Positions 44,863 through 53,595 of a stretch of DNA of 64,000 bases are shown piece after piece. Within the stretch, counting starts at the first letter, position 1. Every line of letters starts with the position of its first letter. The DNA is from Alistipes sp. (lineage in GTDB: Bacteria; Bacteroidota; Bacteroidia; Bacteroidales; Rikenellaceae): NCBI GenBank assembly GCA_017560425.1, contig JAFZEX010000026.1, positions 1 to 64,000 on the forward strand, written 5' to 3'. A program made the position numbers and the translations under genes. Below the pieces are notes generated by a model that saw only the letters and a list, made by a program, of their open reading frames with translations, did no database searches and was not told the origin of the DNA.

Positions 44863-46410
44863 ATGAAAAGACTATTTCTATTAGTTGCACTTTGTGGTCT
44901 GCTTTGTGCGGGCTGTGACGAGATTTTGCTCGGCACTGATGACCCTGCGCAGGATCCTATCGAGAACCCTGGCAATGATGAGGGTGGCGACGATGAGGGT
45001 GGCGACGTTGGCAATGAGGATAACACCGGCAACGACGACAACAACGACGAGGGCGAGAAGGAGGAGGATAGCCCCGTATTTAGCATCGACAGCAACGGTA
45101 GATATGTTGTCGAGGCTAAGGGTGGCGAGGTTGTAGTTAAGGTTACGACCAACATCGACTACAGCGTGATTATCCCCAAGAAGGCGCAGTCGTGGCTCAG
45201 CGTGGCAACGACACGTGCCGAGGTGCGAGAGGAGAACTTGGTATTTGTGGTGGCAGAGAACACCACATCGGAGGAGCGTAACACAACCGTGCAGGTGGTG
45301 GATAACGACTATAATGTTGTTCAGGCAATCGACATCGAGCAGAGCGCTAAGTCGGCAGAGGTGGGCGAGATTAAGCTCACTGCAGATAGCACTACCATCA
45401 CTCTTGGCGAGGCGGTGACGTTTGTGGCTAAGCGCCGAAATGTAGAAACGGGCGAGTTTGAGGATGTCACAAAAGATGTCATATTTATCGACTCAAAGCT
45501 CGGCGAGATATTTAATCCATTTGTGCCAACAGCCGAGGGAAGCTACACTGTGTCATGTACTTATGACTACTCTTACTACTCGAATAACGTGGTTATCACG
45601 GTGTTGCCCGATGGCCTTGCCTTACCGGCAGATCCCGACCCATCGTGCTTGGTGTTTAACCACCGAACACTGCTTGTGGACCACACGGGAGTTAACTGCG
45701 GATATTGCCCTCAGATGACTGATCGCCTTATCGAGTTGGCAGCGACCGACTACCACAACCACTATAACGAGGTTACGTGTCATGGCAATGGTGGTAACCT
45801 CACCAGCGGCGACCCTGCTAACTCTGCGGCTGCCGAGATTGTGGGTCAGTACTATGCTGGACAGTGGGGCTCGTTCGGTTTCCCAACGGTGTGCATCAAC
45901 TTCGCCACAGCAAAGTACTCAAATAGCTCTAACGTGTTGAATAACATTAAGAATGCCCTCAAGGATTGCATCAAGTATGATGGTGCCGATGCGGGTATTG
46001 CCATGGCTGTTGAGGGCGATGCCTCGGCTATTAAGTGCGTAGCTCAGATCAAGGCGAAGGTTGCTCAAGAGTATAAGGCTGTTGCCTGGTTGTTGGAGAG
46101 TGGCATCTACAGCCCTAACCAGTCGGGTGCTTCAAAAGATGTTCACCGCATCTACAACTACGCTATACGCAACGTAAGCGGTCAGTATACCAAGTCGAAC
46201 ATATCGGGCGAGTCGGTGGGTGTTATTAGTGCTGGTGCAACCCACAACTGCACATTCGAGCTTCCGATCCTAAGCACAAAGTGGAATTGGGAGAATATGG
46301 GTGTTCTTGTAATCGTGTCTGCCAAGAACTCAAATGGTGTTTGGGAGGTTGTGAACACTGCATATTGCTCGATAAATGATAGGGCTAAGGGCTACGAGTA
46401 TATAAAGTAG
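44863..46410 (+). CDS. BACON-domain and Omp28-related thioredoxin-fold lipoprotein
   Basis: 515 residues. Lipobox LLCAGCDEI (Cys at 18) plus a long Asn/Asp/Glu/Gly linker. Then a BACON-like domain (about 70-165; QAIDIEQSAK end), an Ig-like domain (about 168-260; LTADSTTITLGEAVTFVAKR), and an Omp28-like thioredoxin-fold domain (about 265-515) with the motif TGVNCGYCPQMTDRL (C-G-Y-C) and a cis-Pro-like GSFGFPTVCINF. Omp28 of Porphyromonas is a surface adhesin. A surface redox protein with carbohydrate- or mucin-binding modules is the best reading; activity is untested. Confidence 0.82.
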   Translation: MKRLFLLVALCGLLCAGCDEILLGTDDPAQDPIENPGNDEGGDDEGGDVGNEDNTGNDDNNDEGEKEEDSPVFSIDSNGRYVVEAKGGEVVVKVTTNIDYSVIIPKKAQSWLSVATTRAEVREENLVFVVAENTTSEERNTTVQVVDNDYNVVQAIDIEQSAKSAEVGEIKLTADSTTITLGEAVTFVAKRRNVETGEFEDVTKDVIFIDSKLGEIFNPFVPTAEGSYTVSCTYDYSYYSNNVVITVLPDGLALPADPDPSCLVFNHRTLLVDHTGVNCGYCPQMTDRLIELAATDYHNHYNEVTCHGNGGNLTSGDPANSAAAEIVGQYYAGQWGSFGFPTVCINFATAKYSNSSNVLNNIKNALKDCIKYDGADAGIAMAVEGDASAIKCVAQIKAKVAQEYKAVAWLLESGIYSPNQSGASKDVHRIYNYAIRNVSGQYTKSNISGESVGVISAGATHNCTFELPILSTKWNWENMGVLVIVSAKNSNGVWEVVNTAYCSINDRAKGYEYIK

Positions 46411-46429
46411 TCTGCTGATAATCAAACAG

Positions 46430-46466
46430 CAAGGGCTGTCCAATATATCGGACAGCCCTTGTTGTT
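46430..46466. terminator. Bidirectional terminator between Omp28-like gene and dapD
   Basis: 12-bp perfect stem (CAAGGGCTGTCC and its complement at 46450-46461) with an 8-nt loop, followed by TTGTTTG rightward. It serves the plus-strand gene and lies at the end of dapD. Confidence 0.8.
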
Positions 46467-46468
46467 TG

Positions 46469-47293
46469 TTATGATATTGCGAAGTCTCGCAAGCAGTCGT
46501 TGAGCGAGGTCTTCTTGTCGGTAGACTCCTTGCGGCGACCGATAATCAAGGCGCACTGAACGCCATACTCGCCAGCAGGGAACTTCTTATTGTAGGTTCC
46601 CGACACAACAACTGAGCGTGGTGGAACATAGCCCTTGTACTCAACAGGCTCTGGGCCTGTCACGTCGATGATGTGTGTCGAGCCGGTGATAACGGTGTTC
46701 GAGCCCAAGACAGCCTCACGGCAGACATGTGCACCCTCAACAACAATCGAGCGTGAGCCGATGAAGCAGTTGTCCTCGATAATCACGGGCGATGCCTGCA
46801 CAGGCTCCAACACGCCGCCGATGCCCACGCCACCCGAGAGGTGAACGTTCTTGCCAATCTGTGCGCATGAGCCCACGGTAGCCCATGTATCGACCATGGT
46901 GCCTGAATCGACATAAGCGCCGATGTTCACGTACGAAGGCATGAGGATAGCGCCTGGTGCGATATATGCGCCATAGCGGGCAACAGCCTGGGGCACAACA
47001 CGTACGCCAAGCTCCTCGTAGCCACGCTTGAGCTCCATCTTGTCGTACCACTCCAGCTCGCCAGCCGTCATCGTGCGCATGGTCTGGATTGGGAAGTACA
47101 TGATGATGGCCTTCTTAACCCACTCGTTTACCTGCCACTTGCTATTCTCCAAGTCGATAGGCTCGGCACAGCGCAACACGCCCTTGTCTACTGCCTCGAC
47201 GGTGCGACGGATAGCCTCACGCACCTCCTCCTTGGCGAGGAGCTCACGCTGCTCCCACGCACTCTCAACGATTATCTTCTCCTGTTCAAACAT
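46469..47293 (-). CDS. dapD: Tetrahydrodipicolinate N-succinyltransferase
   Basis: Succinylase step of the lysine/diaminopimelate pathway. 274 residues, the usual length, with a short helical N-terminus and a left-handed beta-helix of hexapeptide repeats (about 100-240): GAILMPSYVNIGAYVDSGT, VGSCAQIGKNVHLSGG, VIIEDNCFIGSRSIVVEGA. The aspartokinase for the same pathway lies divergently nearby. The minus-strand TATCTTTG box is at 47349-47356. Confidence 0.94.
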   Translation of the reverse strand: MFEQEKIIVESAWEQRELLAKEEVREAIRRTVEAVDKGVLRCAEPIDLENSKWQVNEWVKKAIIMYFPIQTMRTMTAGELEWYDKMELKRGYEELGVRVVPQAVARYGAYIAPGAILMPSYVNIGAYVDSGTMVDTWATVGSCAQIGKNVHLSGGVGIGGVLEPVQASPVIIEDNCFIGSRSIVVEGAHVCREAVLGSNTVITGSTHIIDVTGPEPVEYKGYVPPRSVVVSGTYNKKFPAGEYGVQCALIIGRRKESTDKKTSLNDCLRDFAIS

Positions 47294-47348
47294 AATTTCT
47301 TCTCAGTTTGAGCGTTTACCATGAAACGCAGTTAATGTTCATTCGTAG

Positions 47349-47356
47349 CAAAGATA
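47349..47356 (-). promoter_or_regulatory. -7 box of the dapD promoter
   Basis: TATCTTTG on the minus strand, with a leader of about 50 nt to the dapD ATG. It faces away from the plus-strand box at 47399, with 42 nt between them. Confidence 0.6.
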
Positions 47357-47398
47357 TGAATTTTCGTGCAAATGACGACGATATTGTCGAAAAATTAG

Positions 47399-47406
47399 TA
47401 TCTTTG
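47399..47406 (+). promoter_or_regulatory. -7 box of the small lipoprotein-lysC operon
   Basis: TATCTTTG, about 58 nt leader to the ATG at 47469. Confidence 0.6.
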
Positions 47407-47468
47407 ACTCTGCAAAATGAGTATTGCAGCGAAAAACGCAGTAAGTAATAATTAAAAATATTGTAGAT

Positions 47469-47873
47469 ATGAAGAGACTTTTTATCTTGGCTATGGCAGC
47501 GATGTTTGCTATGGCATGTGGCGAGAAACAGCTATCCGTAGAGGAGCAGATGGCTCAGTATCAGGGCCGTATCAACGAGTCATTGGAGCAGCTCGATAAG
47601 ATGGAGATCATGAAGGAGAGAGATGCCATGAAGTGGTTTGGCGACTTGAGCGAGGCTGAAAAGAACCGTGTGATGAAGGTGTGTGCCGACATCGAGGCTA
47701 CTCGTCGTGAGATGTTTGAGTGGCAGAAAACACTCACAGAGGAGGATAAGCGTAAGCTTAGAGAGTATGGTAAGACTGTGGTGACAGGCGAGGATAACTT
47801 CCGTAAGATGATGCTGGTGAACCAGATCAACATGCAGGTGAACCGTCGCCCTATCCAGAAGCAGGTTAAGTAG
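47469..47873 (+). CDS. Small lipoprotein of unknown function
   Basis: 134 residues with lipobox FAMACGEKQ (Cys at 17). The mature part is highly charged and alpha-helical (QYQGRINESLEQLDKMEIMK, EEDKRKLREYGKTV), with no family recognised. It begins the transcript that continues into lysC 16 nt downstream, with no terminator between. Confidence 0.75.
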   Translation: MKRLFILAMAAMFAMACGEKQLSVEEQMAQYQGRINESLEQLDKMEIMKERDAMKWFGDLSEAEKNRVMKVCADIEATRREMFEWQKTLTEEDKRKLREYGKTVVTGEDNFRKMMLVNQINMQVNRRPIQKQVK

Positions 47874-47889
47874 TACTTGGACTTAGACT

Positions 47890-49143
47890 ATGAAAGTATA
47901 TAAGTTTGGTGGTGCATCGGTGAAGAATGCTGCCGGTGTGCGCAACCTCTTAGATATTGTTCGTGACGAGCAGGAGCTCTTCATCATCGTATCTGCCATG
48001 GGCAAGACTACAAATGCCCTCGAGGCGGTCTTTGCTGCGATGCAGAAGGGTGACGAGGAGCGTGCCATGGAGTCTATTGCCGAGAGCTATGCCTACCACC
48101 GCTCGATTATTGACGAGCTAATGGGTGGCGACGCTACGATTGCTGAGGTTGATAACCTCTTCGAGCAGCTACGCAACATCGTGCGCAACACCATATATCG
48201 TTCGTCAGATGCCGAGCTTTGGTACGACACAATAGTTGCCTTTGGCGAGCTTATATCAACAACCATCATCTCGAACTATCTCAATGGCCATGGCGTGGCT
48301 AACCGCTGGGTAGATATGCGCCGTGCCTTCCTCACCGAGCAGCGCCACAAGGATGCTAACGTGAACCTTGAGGCTACAGAGGTGCGCCTAAAGCGTGAGA
48401 TTGCGGGTGCTGGCGTGTCGGTATTCGTGGGTCAGGGATTTATTGGTGGTGCTCCCGATGGCACAACAACAACGCTTGGCCGTGAGGGATCAGACTACTC
48501 GGCGGCTATCGTTGCCAATGTGCTTGGTGCCGAGTCGATGAGCGTGTGGAAGGATGTGGACGGTATTCTAAATGCCGACCCTAAGGTGTTCCCCGACGCT
48601 CGTAAGATTGAGCGCCTGAACTACATGGATACCATTGAGATGGCATATAGCGGTGCGCAGATTATCCACCCCAAGACCATTAAGCCATTGCAGCAGAAGA
48701 ACATACCGTTGTATGTTCGCCCATTTGGCAACAAGCATGCTTCGGGCTCGGTCATCACAGACGATGTGGAGCGTGCCTACGAGCCTATAATGATTCAGAA
48801 GAGCAACCAGGTGTTGCTCAAGCTGCACTCACGTGACCTCTCGTTTGTGCTCGAGGAGAAGTTTGCAAAGGTGTTCAACACCTTGGAGAGCCACCGCATA
48901 AAGACAAACCTTGTGCACAACTCGGCTGTAGACCTCTATATGTCGGTTGATGCGTCATGGCACATCGACGATGCTATCTCGGAGCTCGAGGCTGAGGGCT
49001 TCGACGTGGAGAAGAGCGAGGATGTTGAGATGGTGACTATCCGCTACTACAACGACGAGCTATACCACAAGTATGCCTTCGACGAGCGTATAATCATCAA
49101 GCAATCAACGCCCCACACGCTACGCTTTGTGAGGACAAAATAG
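47890..49143 (+). CDS. lysC: Aspartate kinase
   Basis: First enzyme of the Asp-family pathway, phosphorylating aspartate. 417 residues: kinase signature KFGGASVKNAAGV (a T-to-A variant of the usual KFGGTSV), GRGSDYSA-like segment TLGREGSDYSAAIVA, KDVDGILNADPKVFPDA, and two C-terminal ACT-like segments (about 290-417; LLKLHSRDLSFVLEEKFAKV). ACT domains usually bind lysine or threonine for feedback. Preceded by a small lipoprotein gene, 9 nt before a TraB-family gene. Confidence 0.94.
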   Translation: MKVYKFGGASVKNAAGVRNLLDIVRDEQELFIIVSAMGKTTNALEAVFAAMQKGDEERAMESIAESYAYHRSIIDELMGGDATIAEVDNLFEQLRNIVRNTIYRSSDAELWYDTIVAFGELISTTIISNYLNGHGVANRWVDMRRAFLTEQRHKDANVNLEATEVRLKREIAGAGVSVFVGQGFIGGAPDGTTTTLGREGSDYSAAIVANVLGAESMSVWKDVDGILNADPKVFPDARKIERLNYMDTIEMAYSGAQIIHPKTIKPLQQKNIPLYVRPFGNKHASGSVITDDVERAYEPIMIQKSNQVLLKLHSRDLSFVLEEKFAKVFNTLESHRIKTNLVHNSAVDLYMSVDASWHIDDAISELEAEGFDVEKSEDVEMVTIRYYNDELYHKYAFDERIIIKQSTPHTLRFVRTK

Positions 49144-49151
49144 GCTCTACG

Positions 49152-50066
49152 ATGAAGAGAGTGATATTATCTATACTTGCCTTGGCGCTGTTTGTGTGCA
49201 GTGCCAAGGCACAGTTGTTATATAAGATATCGGGTAATGGACTCTCTAAGCCTTCGTACATAGTAGGCACATTTCATCTTGCGCCAGCAACCATCATCGA
49301 CGAGATTCCGGGTGCTCGTGAGGCGCTAAATAGCGTGGAGCAGGTGTGTGGCGAGATTGACCTGCTCGGGGCAATAGCGCCCGAATACTTGGAGCAGATC
49401 TATGTGCGTGGACTTCTGCCCTTTAGCCTGCGTATCGACGACGTGCTGAGCGAGTCAGAGATGGCGAGGCTAAATGCCTATATGCGTGAGAAGTTTGGCG
49501 CCGACTTTACCGACGAGGAGGTCTATGAGGCTATGAGCATGATGCGCCCAAGTGATCTTGTGTCGAGCTTCACCAATATGGTCTTTGCTGAGTCTATACC
49601 CAACTACGAGGAGGGTAACTTCATGGATGTATACTTCCAAAGCGAGGCGCAACGTCAAGGCAAGGAGTGTATAGCGCTCGAGACGATAGAGTTTCAGATG
49701 GAGATGCTGCATGGTCCAATAATCATGAAGGAGGAGTGTGAGCAGCTAATGTTTATCGTAGACCAAACCGAGATCTTCGAGCAGTGTGTGCGCCTCATGG
49801 TTGAGGGATACTACTCTCAGAACCTACGCCGCTTGGCACGAGCCATGGTGGCGATTAGTGGCAACGAGGAGGAGAGCTTTGACGATGTTATGGTAGTTAG
49901 TCGCAACAACAATTGGATAGAGCAGATGCCTCGAATAATGGCTGAAAAATCGACGCTCTTCTATGTTGGTGCGGCGCATCTACCCAAGAAGTGCGGCATG
50001 ATACGACTGCTACGGCGTGCGGGGTATAAGGTGACTCCGGTAAAAAATAAGAAACAGGTGTCTTAG
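49152..50066 (+). CDS. TraB/GumN-family protein
   Basis: 304 residues, signal peptide to KAQ (about 20). The two conserved GxH/GAxH motifs of the family are present: YIVGTFHLAP (about 37-46) and FYVGAAHLPKKCGMIRLLRRAG near the C-terminus, with a conserved Glu in VCGEIDLL. Related to the Tiki/EreA/PrgY fold, proposed metalloproteases, probably periplasmic. It ends the lysC transcript; the terminator stem includes its stop codon. Confidence 0.86.
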   Translation: MKRVILSILALALFVCSAKAQLLYKISGNGLSKPSYIVGTFHLAPATIIDEIPGAREALNSVEQVCGEIDLLGAIAPEYLEQIYVRGLLPFSLRIDDVLSESEMARLNAYMREKFGADFTDEEVYEAMSMMRPSDLVSSFTNMVFAESIPNYEEGNFMDVYFQSEAQRQGKECIALETIEFQMEMLHGPIIMKEECEQLMFIVDQTEIFEQCVRLMVEGYYSQNLRRLARAMVAISGNEEESFDDVMVVSRNNNWIEQMPRIMAEKSTLFYVGAAHLPKKCGMIRLLRRAGYKVTPVKNKKQVS

Positions 50067-50085
50067 CTAAGGCACCTGTTTTCTA
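50051..50085 (+). terminator. Terminator overlapping the TraB-family stop codon
   Basis: Stem AACAGGTGTCTTA/TAAGGCACCTGTT with a 3-nt loop, one mismatch, then TTCTATT. The TAG stop (50064-50066) is in the loop. Confidence 0.75.
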
Positions 50086-50107
50086 TTATATATATAAGTG
50101 TGGTGGC

Positions 50108-52978
50108 TTAATGGGCGTCGAGCCAATTGTCGGCGCTATTGACCTCGGCAATAAGCGGAATGCTCAGCTGGGCAACACTCTCCATAGCCTCCTTCACGAT
50201 GCGCTTAACCGAGTCGAGCTCGCTTAATAGGGTGTCGATGACAACCTCGTCGTGCACCTGCATAATCATCTTTGAGCGAATACCCTCGTGCTTAAACCTA
50301 CGTGCAATCTCTGCCATCGCTAACTTCATGATGTCGGCTGCCGAGCCCTGGATAGGGGCATTTATGGCGTTGCGCTCAGCCAAGCCACGCACCGTGCGGT
50401 TTGACGAGGCGATGTCGGGAAGCTGACGGCGACGAGCGAACATGGTTTCGACATAGCCGTCGTTGGCTGCCTTAGTAACAACATCGTCCATATACTGCTT
50501 AACGCCAGGGTAGGTGTCGAAGTAGTTTGTTATCAGCTCCTTAGCCTCACGGTTTGAGATGTCCAACCTCTGTGCCAGACCGAATGCCGAGATGCCATAT
50601 ATGATGCCGAAGTTGGCGGTCTTGGCACTGCGACGCTCCGACGATGTAACCTCGTCTGTAGATTTGTGGTAGAGGCGTGCTGCCGTTGCCGAGTGGATAT
50701 CCTCGCCCGTGCGGAATGCCTCGACAAGAGCGCTGTCGTTGCTCAGGTGTGCCATGAGCCTAAGCTCAATCTGCGAGTAGTCGGCAGCGACGAGCGTATG
50801 CTCCGCATCCGAGGCGATAAACGCTGCACGGATTGGCTTGCCAAGGTCGTCACGGATAGGTATGTTCTGCAAGTTAGGGTTGGTCGATGATAGGCGACCT
50901 GTTGCCGTAACTGCCTGATTATACGATGTGTGTATGCGCCCTGTCTCGGGGTTGATAAGCTCAGGAAGTGCCTCGACATATGTCGAAAGGAGCTTCTTCA
51001 CGCCACGATACTCCAAGATCTTGCTCACGATAGGGAAGTCGTGGGCAAACGTCTGCAAGTACTCCTCGTCGGTGGAGAACTGCTTGGTCTTGGTCATCTT
51101 GGGCTTGTCCGTAATGCGCAACTTTGCAAAGAGCACCTCGCCAAGCTGACGTGACGAGTTGATGTTTAGCGTAGGCTCGTCAGCCAATGCACGCACCTCA
51201 TTTTCAAGGTTTTCAAGGAGCTGGCGTAGCTCCACAGCATAGCTATTTAGTGCCTCACGATTTATTGTCACGCCCTCGAGCTCCATATCTGCCAACACCT
51301 CGATCATAGGCTCCTCGATGCGCTTGTATAGCTCCAGCATGCCTCGCTTCTCGACCTCGGCATAGAGCACCTCCTTGAGGCGTAGGGTGATGTCGGCATC
51401 CTCGGCGGCATACTCTGCAACACGCTCAACGCCAACAACATCCATCGTTAGTTGCTTGGTGCCCTTGCCAATGAGTGTTTCGATGGCAATAGGGCGGTAG
51501 CCAAGGTAGCGCTCGGCAAGGAAGTCCATGTTGTGGCGTGACTCCGAGTCGATGAGATAGTGCAGCAACATGGTGTCTATCTTCTCGCCACGCACCTCGA
51601 TGCCCATGCGCTTGAGCACCATGATGTCGTACTTGATGTTCTGACCAATCTTGGCGATAGCCTCGTTCTCGAACACGGGGCGGAGAATATCGACATAGGC
51701 GCTCGTGTCGCCAATGTTGAATGGTATGTACCACGCCTTGTGTGGCTCTACGGCAAACGAGATGCCGACAATCGTGCAGCGCACAGCGCTCTTGTCGGTG
51801 GTCTCGGTGTCGAAGCATATCTCTTTGTATGTGAGCAGTTTATCGCATAGCGCACGTAGCTCCTCGGCGTTGTGTATCGTCTGGTAGTCGTGCGTGGTGG
51901 TGGCTATGGTCTGTACCATAGGCTCTTCGGCGATAACCTCTTCTTCGATGCTTTCGGCTGCGGGCTCAGCACTTTGTGGAGCGAACATGGCGAAGAGGTC
52001 GCCCTGACCCTCCAGGCTGGCACGACGCTTAGCCTCGGACTTGGCACGTGCCACCTCCTGAAGCTGAATTTGTGGCGCCTGCTGTGGCGCATCGCTCACA
52101 GGCTCAGTGGGCGTAACATTCTCTATATCACGTAAAAACGATGTGAAGTTAAGTTCGGCATAGAGCGCCTTGAGAGCCGTGTAGTTGGGCTCGCACATGG
52201 TGAGTTCCTGCTTCGAGAAGTCGATAGGCACATCGAGGCGAATGGTTGTAAGCTCCTTCGAGAGGCGCAGCTTGTCGCCCCACTCGGCAATGTTATTACC
52301 CGTCTTACCGCCGATTTTTGCGGTGTTGTCGAGAATGTTTTCTACTGTACCCCAGGTGTTTACAAGCTTGCAAGCTCCCTTCTCGCCAATGCCTGGTACG
52401 CCAGGAATATTGTCCGACGCATCGCCCCATAGTGCCAACATATCACGCACCAACGTTGGGTCGTCGAAGCCATACTTCTCCTTTATCGCTGCCTTATCTA
52501 CAATCTCGATGGCATCGCCCTTTTGGCGGTAGATGCGACACTTGTCATCGACAAGCTGGCCATAGTCCTTGTCGGGCGTGACCATATAGACATCGTAGCC
52601 TGCCGCAGCACCTCGCTTCGAGAGTGTGCCGATAACGTCGTCGGCCTCGAAGCCCGCAACCTCCAAAATGGGGATACACATAGCCTCCAATAGGCGCTTG
52701 ACGTAGGGTACCGAGAGCTTGATATCCTCGGGAGTGGGTGGGCGGTTAGCCTTGTACTCGGGGAATATATCACGACGGAAGCAGCCCCCTGGAGGGTCGA
52801 AAGCCACGCCTATAAGGTCGGGCTTCTCACGGCGCAAGATGTCACGCAAGAACTTCGTGAAGCCGAAGACCACCGAGGTGTTTAGGCCGTCACGATTGCG
52901 CATGGGGCGACCCATGAAGGCATAGTAGTAGCGGAATATCAATGCGTAGGCATCGATGAGGAATAGTCGTTTAGGCAT
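50108..52978 (-). CDS. polA: DNA polymerase I
   Basis: 956 residues, full-length. N-terminal 5'-3' exonuclease (about 1-290; DAYALIFRYYYAFMG, FEADDVIGTL, WGDASDNIPGVPGIGEKGA), a variable linker, a 3'-5' exonuclease with intact D-x-E (ICFDTETTDKS) and YAAEDADITLRL, and the family A polymerase with motif A DYSQIELRLMAHLS, motif B KTANFGIIYGIS and motif C MQVHDEVV. Proofreading residues look intact, unlike some homologues. It starts 11 nt downstream of queD on the same strand. Confidence 0.97.
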   Translation of the reverse strand: MPKRLFLIDAYALIFRYYYAFMGRPMRNRDGLNTSVVFGFTKFLRDILRREKPDLIGVAFDPPGGCFRRDIFPEYKANRPPTPEDIKLSVPYVKRLLEAMCIPILEVAGFEADDVIGTLSKRGAAAGYDVYMVTPDKDYGQLVDDKCRIYRQKGDAIEIVDKAAIKEKYGFDDPTLVRDMLALWGDASDNIPGVPGIGEKGACKLVNTWGTVENILDNTAKIGGKTGNNIAEWGDKLRLSKELTTIRLDVPIDFSKQELTMCEPNYTALKALYAELNFTSFLRDIENVTPTEPVSDAPQQAPQIQLQEVARAKSEAKRRASLEGQGDLFAMFAPQSAEPAAESIEEEVIAEEPMVQTIATTTHDYQTIHNAEELRALCDKLLTYKEICFDTETTDKSAVRCTIVGISFAVEPHKAWYIPFNIGDTSAYVDILRPVFENEAIAKIGQNIKYDIMVLKRMGIEVRGEKIDTMLLHYLIDSESRHNMDFLAERYLGYRPIAIETLIGKGTKQLTMDVVGVERVAEYAAEDADITLRLKEVLYAEVEKRGMLELYKRIEEPMIEVLADMELEGVTINREALNSYAVELRQLLENLENEVRALADEPTLNINSSRQLGEVLFAKLRITDKPKMTKTKQFSTDEEYLQTFAHDFPIVSKILEYRGVKKLLSTYVEALPELINPETGRIHTSYNQAVTATGRLSSTNPNLQNIPIRDDLGKPIRAAFIASDAEHTLVAADYSQIELRLMAHLSNDSALVEAFRTGEDIHSATAARLYHKSTDEVTSSERRSAKTANFGIIYGISAFGLAQRLDISNREAKELITNYFDTYPGVKQYMDDVVTKAANDGYVETMFARRRQLPDIASSNRTVRGLAERNAINAPIQGSAADIMKLAMAEIARRFKHEGIRSKMIMQVHDEVVIDTLLSELDSVKRIVKEAMESVAQLSIPLIAEVNSADNWLDAH

Positions 52979-52989
52979 TGTGGCAGGGG

Positions 52990-53442
52990 TTAGAAGTTAT
53001 CCGAGGCGTGCCACTCGGCATAAGATGTAGCGGTCTCGTGGAGGCGCAACGAGTGTAGCTCGATGTCGTCGGGGAGTGCTCCGAGCAACCTCTCGGCGAA
53101 GTCTGCCAACATATTCTCGCACGTGGGCTGATACTCGGTGAGCACCACCTTCGAGAAGCGGTAGCCTAAGTCGTTGATTATCTCCTCGGCAGCAAGCGTG
53201 TTGCGCATCATGAAGGCGTGGTCGAGGCGATCGACAATCTGCTCATTGACGATGCGCTTGAGGGTGCCAAAGTCCATGACCATGCCGAGCTTTGGTGACT
53301 CGGGGTCGCTCACGGGCTCGCCTTTGACGGTGACAAATAGCTTATATGAGTGGCCGTGAATCTCACGACAAAGGCCGTCGTAGCCCTCGAGCATGTGGGC
53401 TGCCTCAAATGTAAACTCCTTGGTAAGACGTATTACTGACAT
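52990..53442 (-). CDS. queD: 6-carboxytetrahydropterin synthase (QueD/PTPS family)
   Basis: Makes 6-carboxy-tetrahydropterin for queuosine and deazapurine synthesis. 150 residues with zinc ligands His16, His29 and His31 (FEAAHMLEGYDGLCREIHGH), the catalytic Cys25, and MVMDFGTLKRIV and the conserved C-terminal Glu in ATSYAEW. The window also has queA, another queuosine gene. Shares a promoter with polA; leader about 16 nt. Confidence 0.92.
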   Translation of the reverse strand: MSVIRLTKEFTFEAAHMLEGYDGLCREIHGHSYKLFVTVKGEPVSDPESPKLGMVMDFGTLKRIVNEQIVDRLDHAFMMRNTLAAEEIINDLGYRFSKVVLTEYQPTCENMLADFAERLLGALPDDIELHSLRLHETATSYAEWHASDNF

Positions 53443-53464
53443 AGTATTACTATATTTGTTTTCA

Positions 53465-53472
53465 CAAAGATA
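53465..53472 (-). promoter_or_regulatory. -7 box of the queD-polA operon
   Basis: TATCTTTG on the minus strand, 22 nt upstream of the queD ATG. Confidence 0.6.
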
Positions 53473-53502
53473 GTAATTTTTGGGGAAAATAGAAAATGTG
53501 GG

Positions 53503-53590
53503 GGAAAAGAAGCATCCTCGGGATAGTACTGAAGTACGGCCCGAGGATGCTTACTCTTAGTGATGGGTCAAGGATGACCCCGTGTCACTT
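53503..53590 (-). repeat. Two-hairpin 3'-UTR element, copy 2
   Basis: On the minus strand, 10 nt after the kbl stop: GGGGTCATC, hairpin GGGTCA/TGACCC, then an 11-bp stem GCATCCTCGGG/CCCGAGGATGC capped by GTACTTCAGTACTAT and followed by TTTT. Layout and apical sequence match copy 1 at 20261, while most stem bases differ. Confidence 0.7.
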
Positions 53591-53595
53591 TTAGA

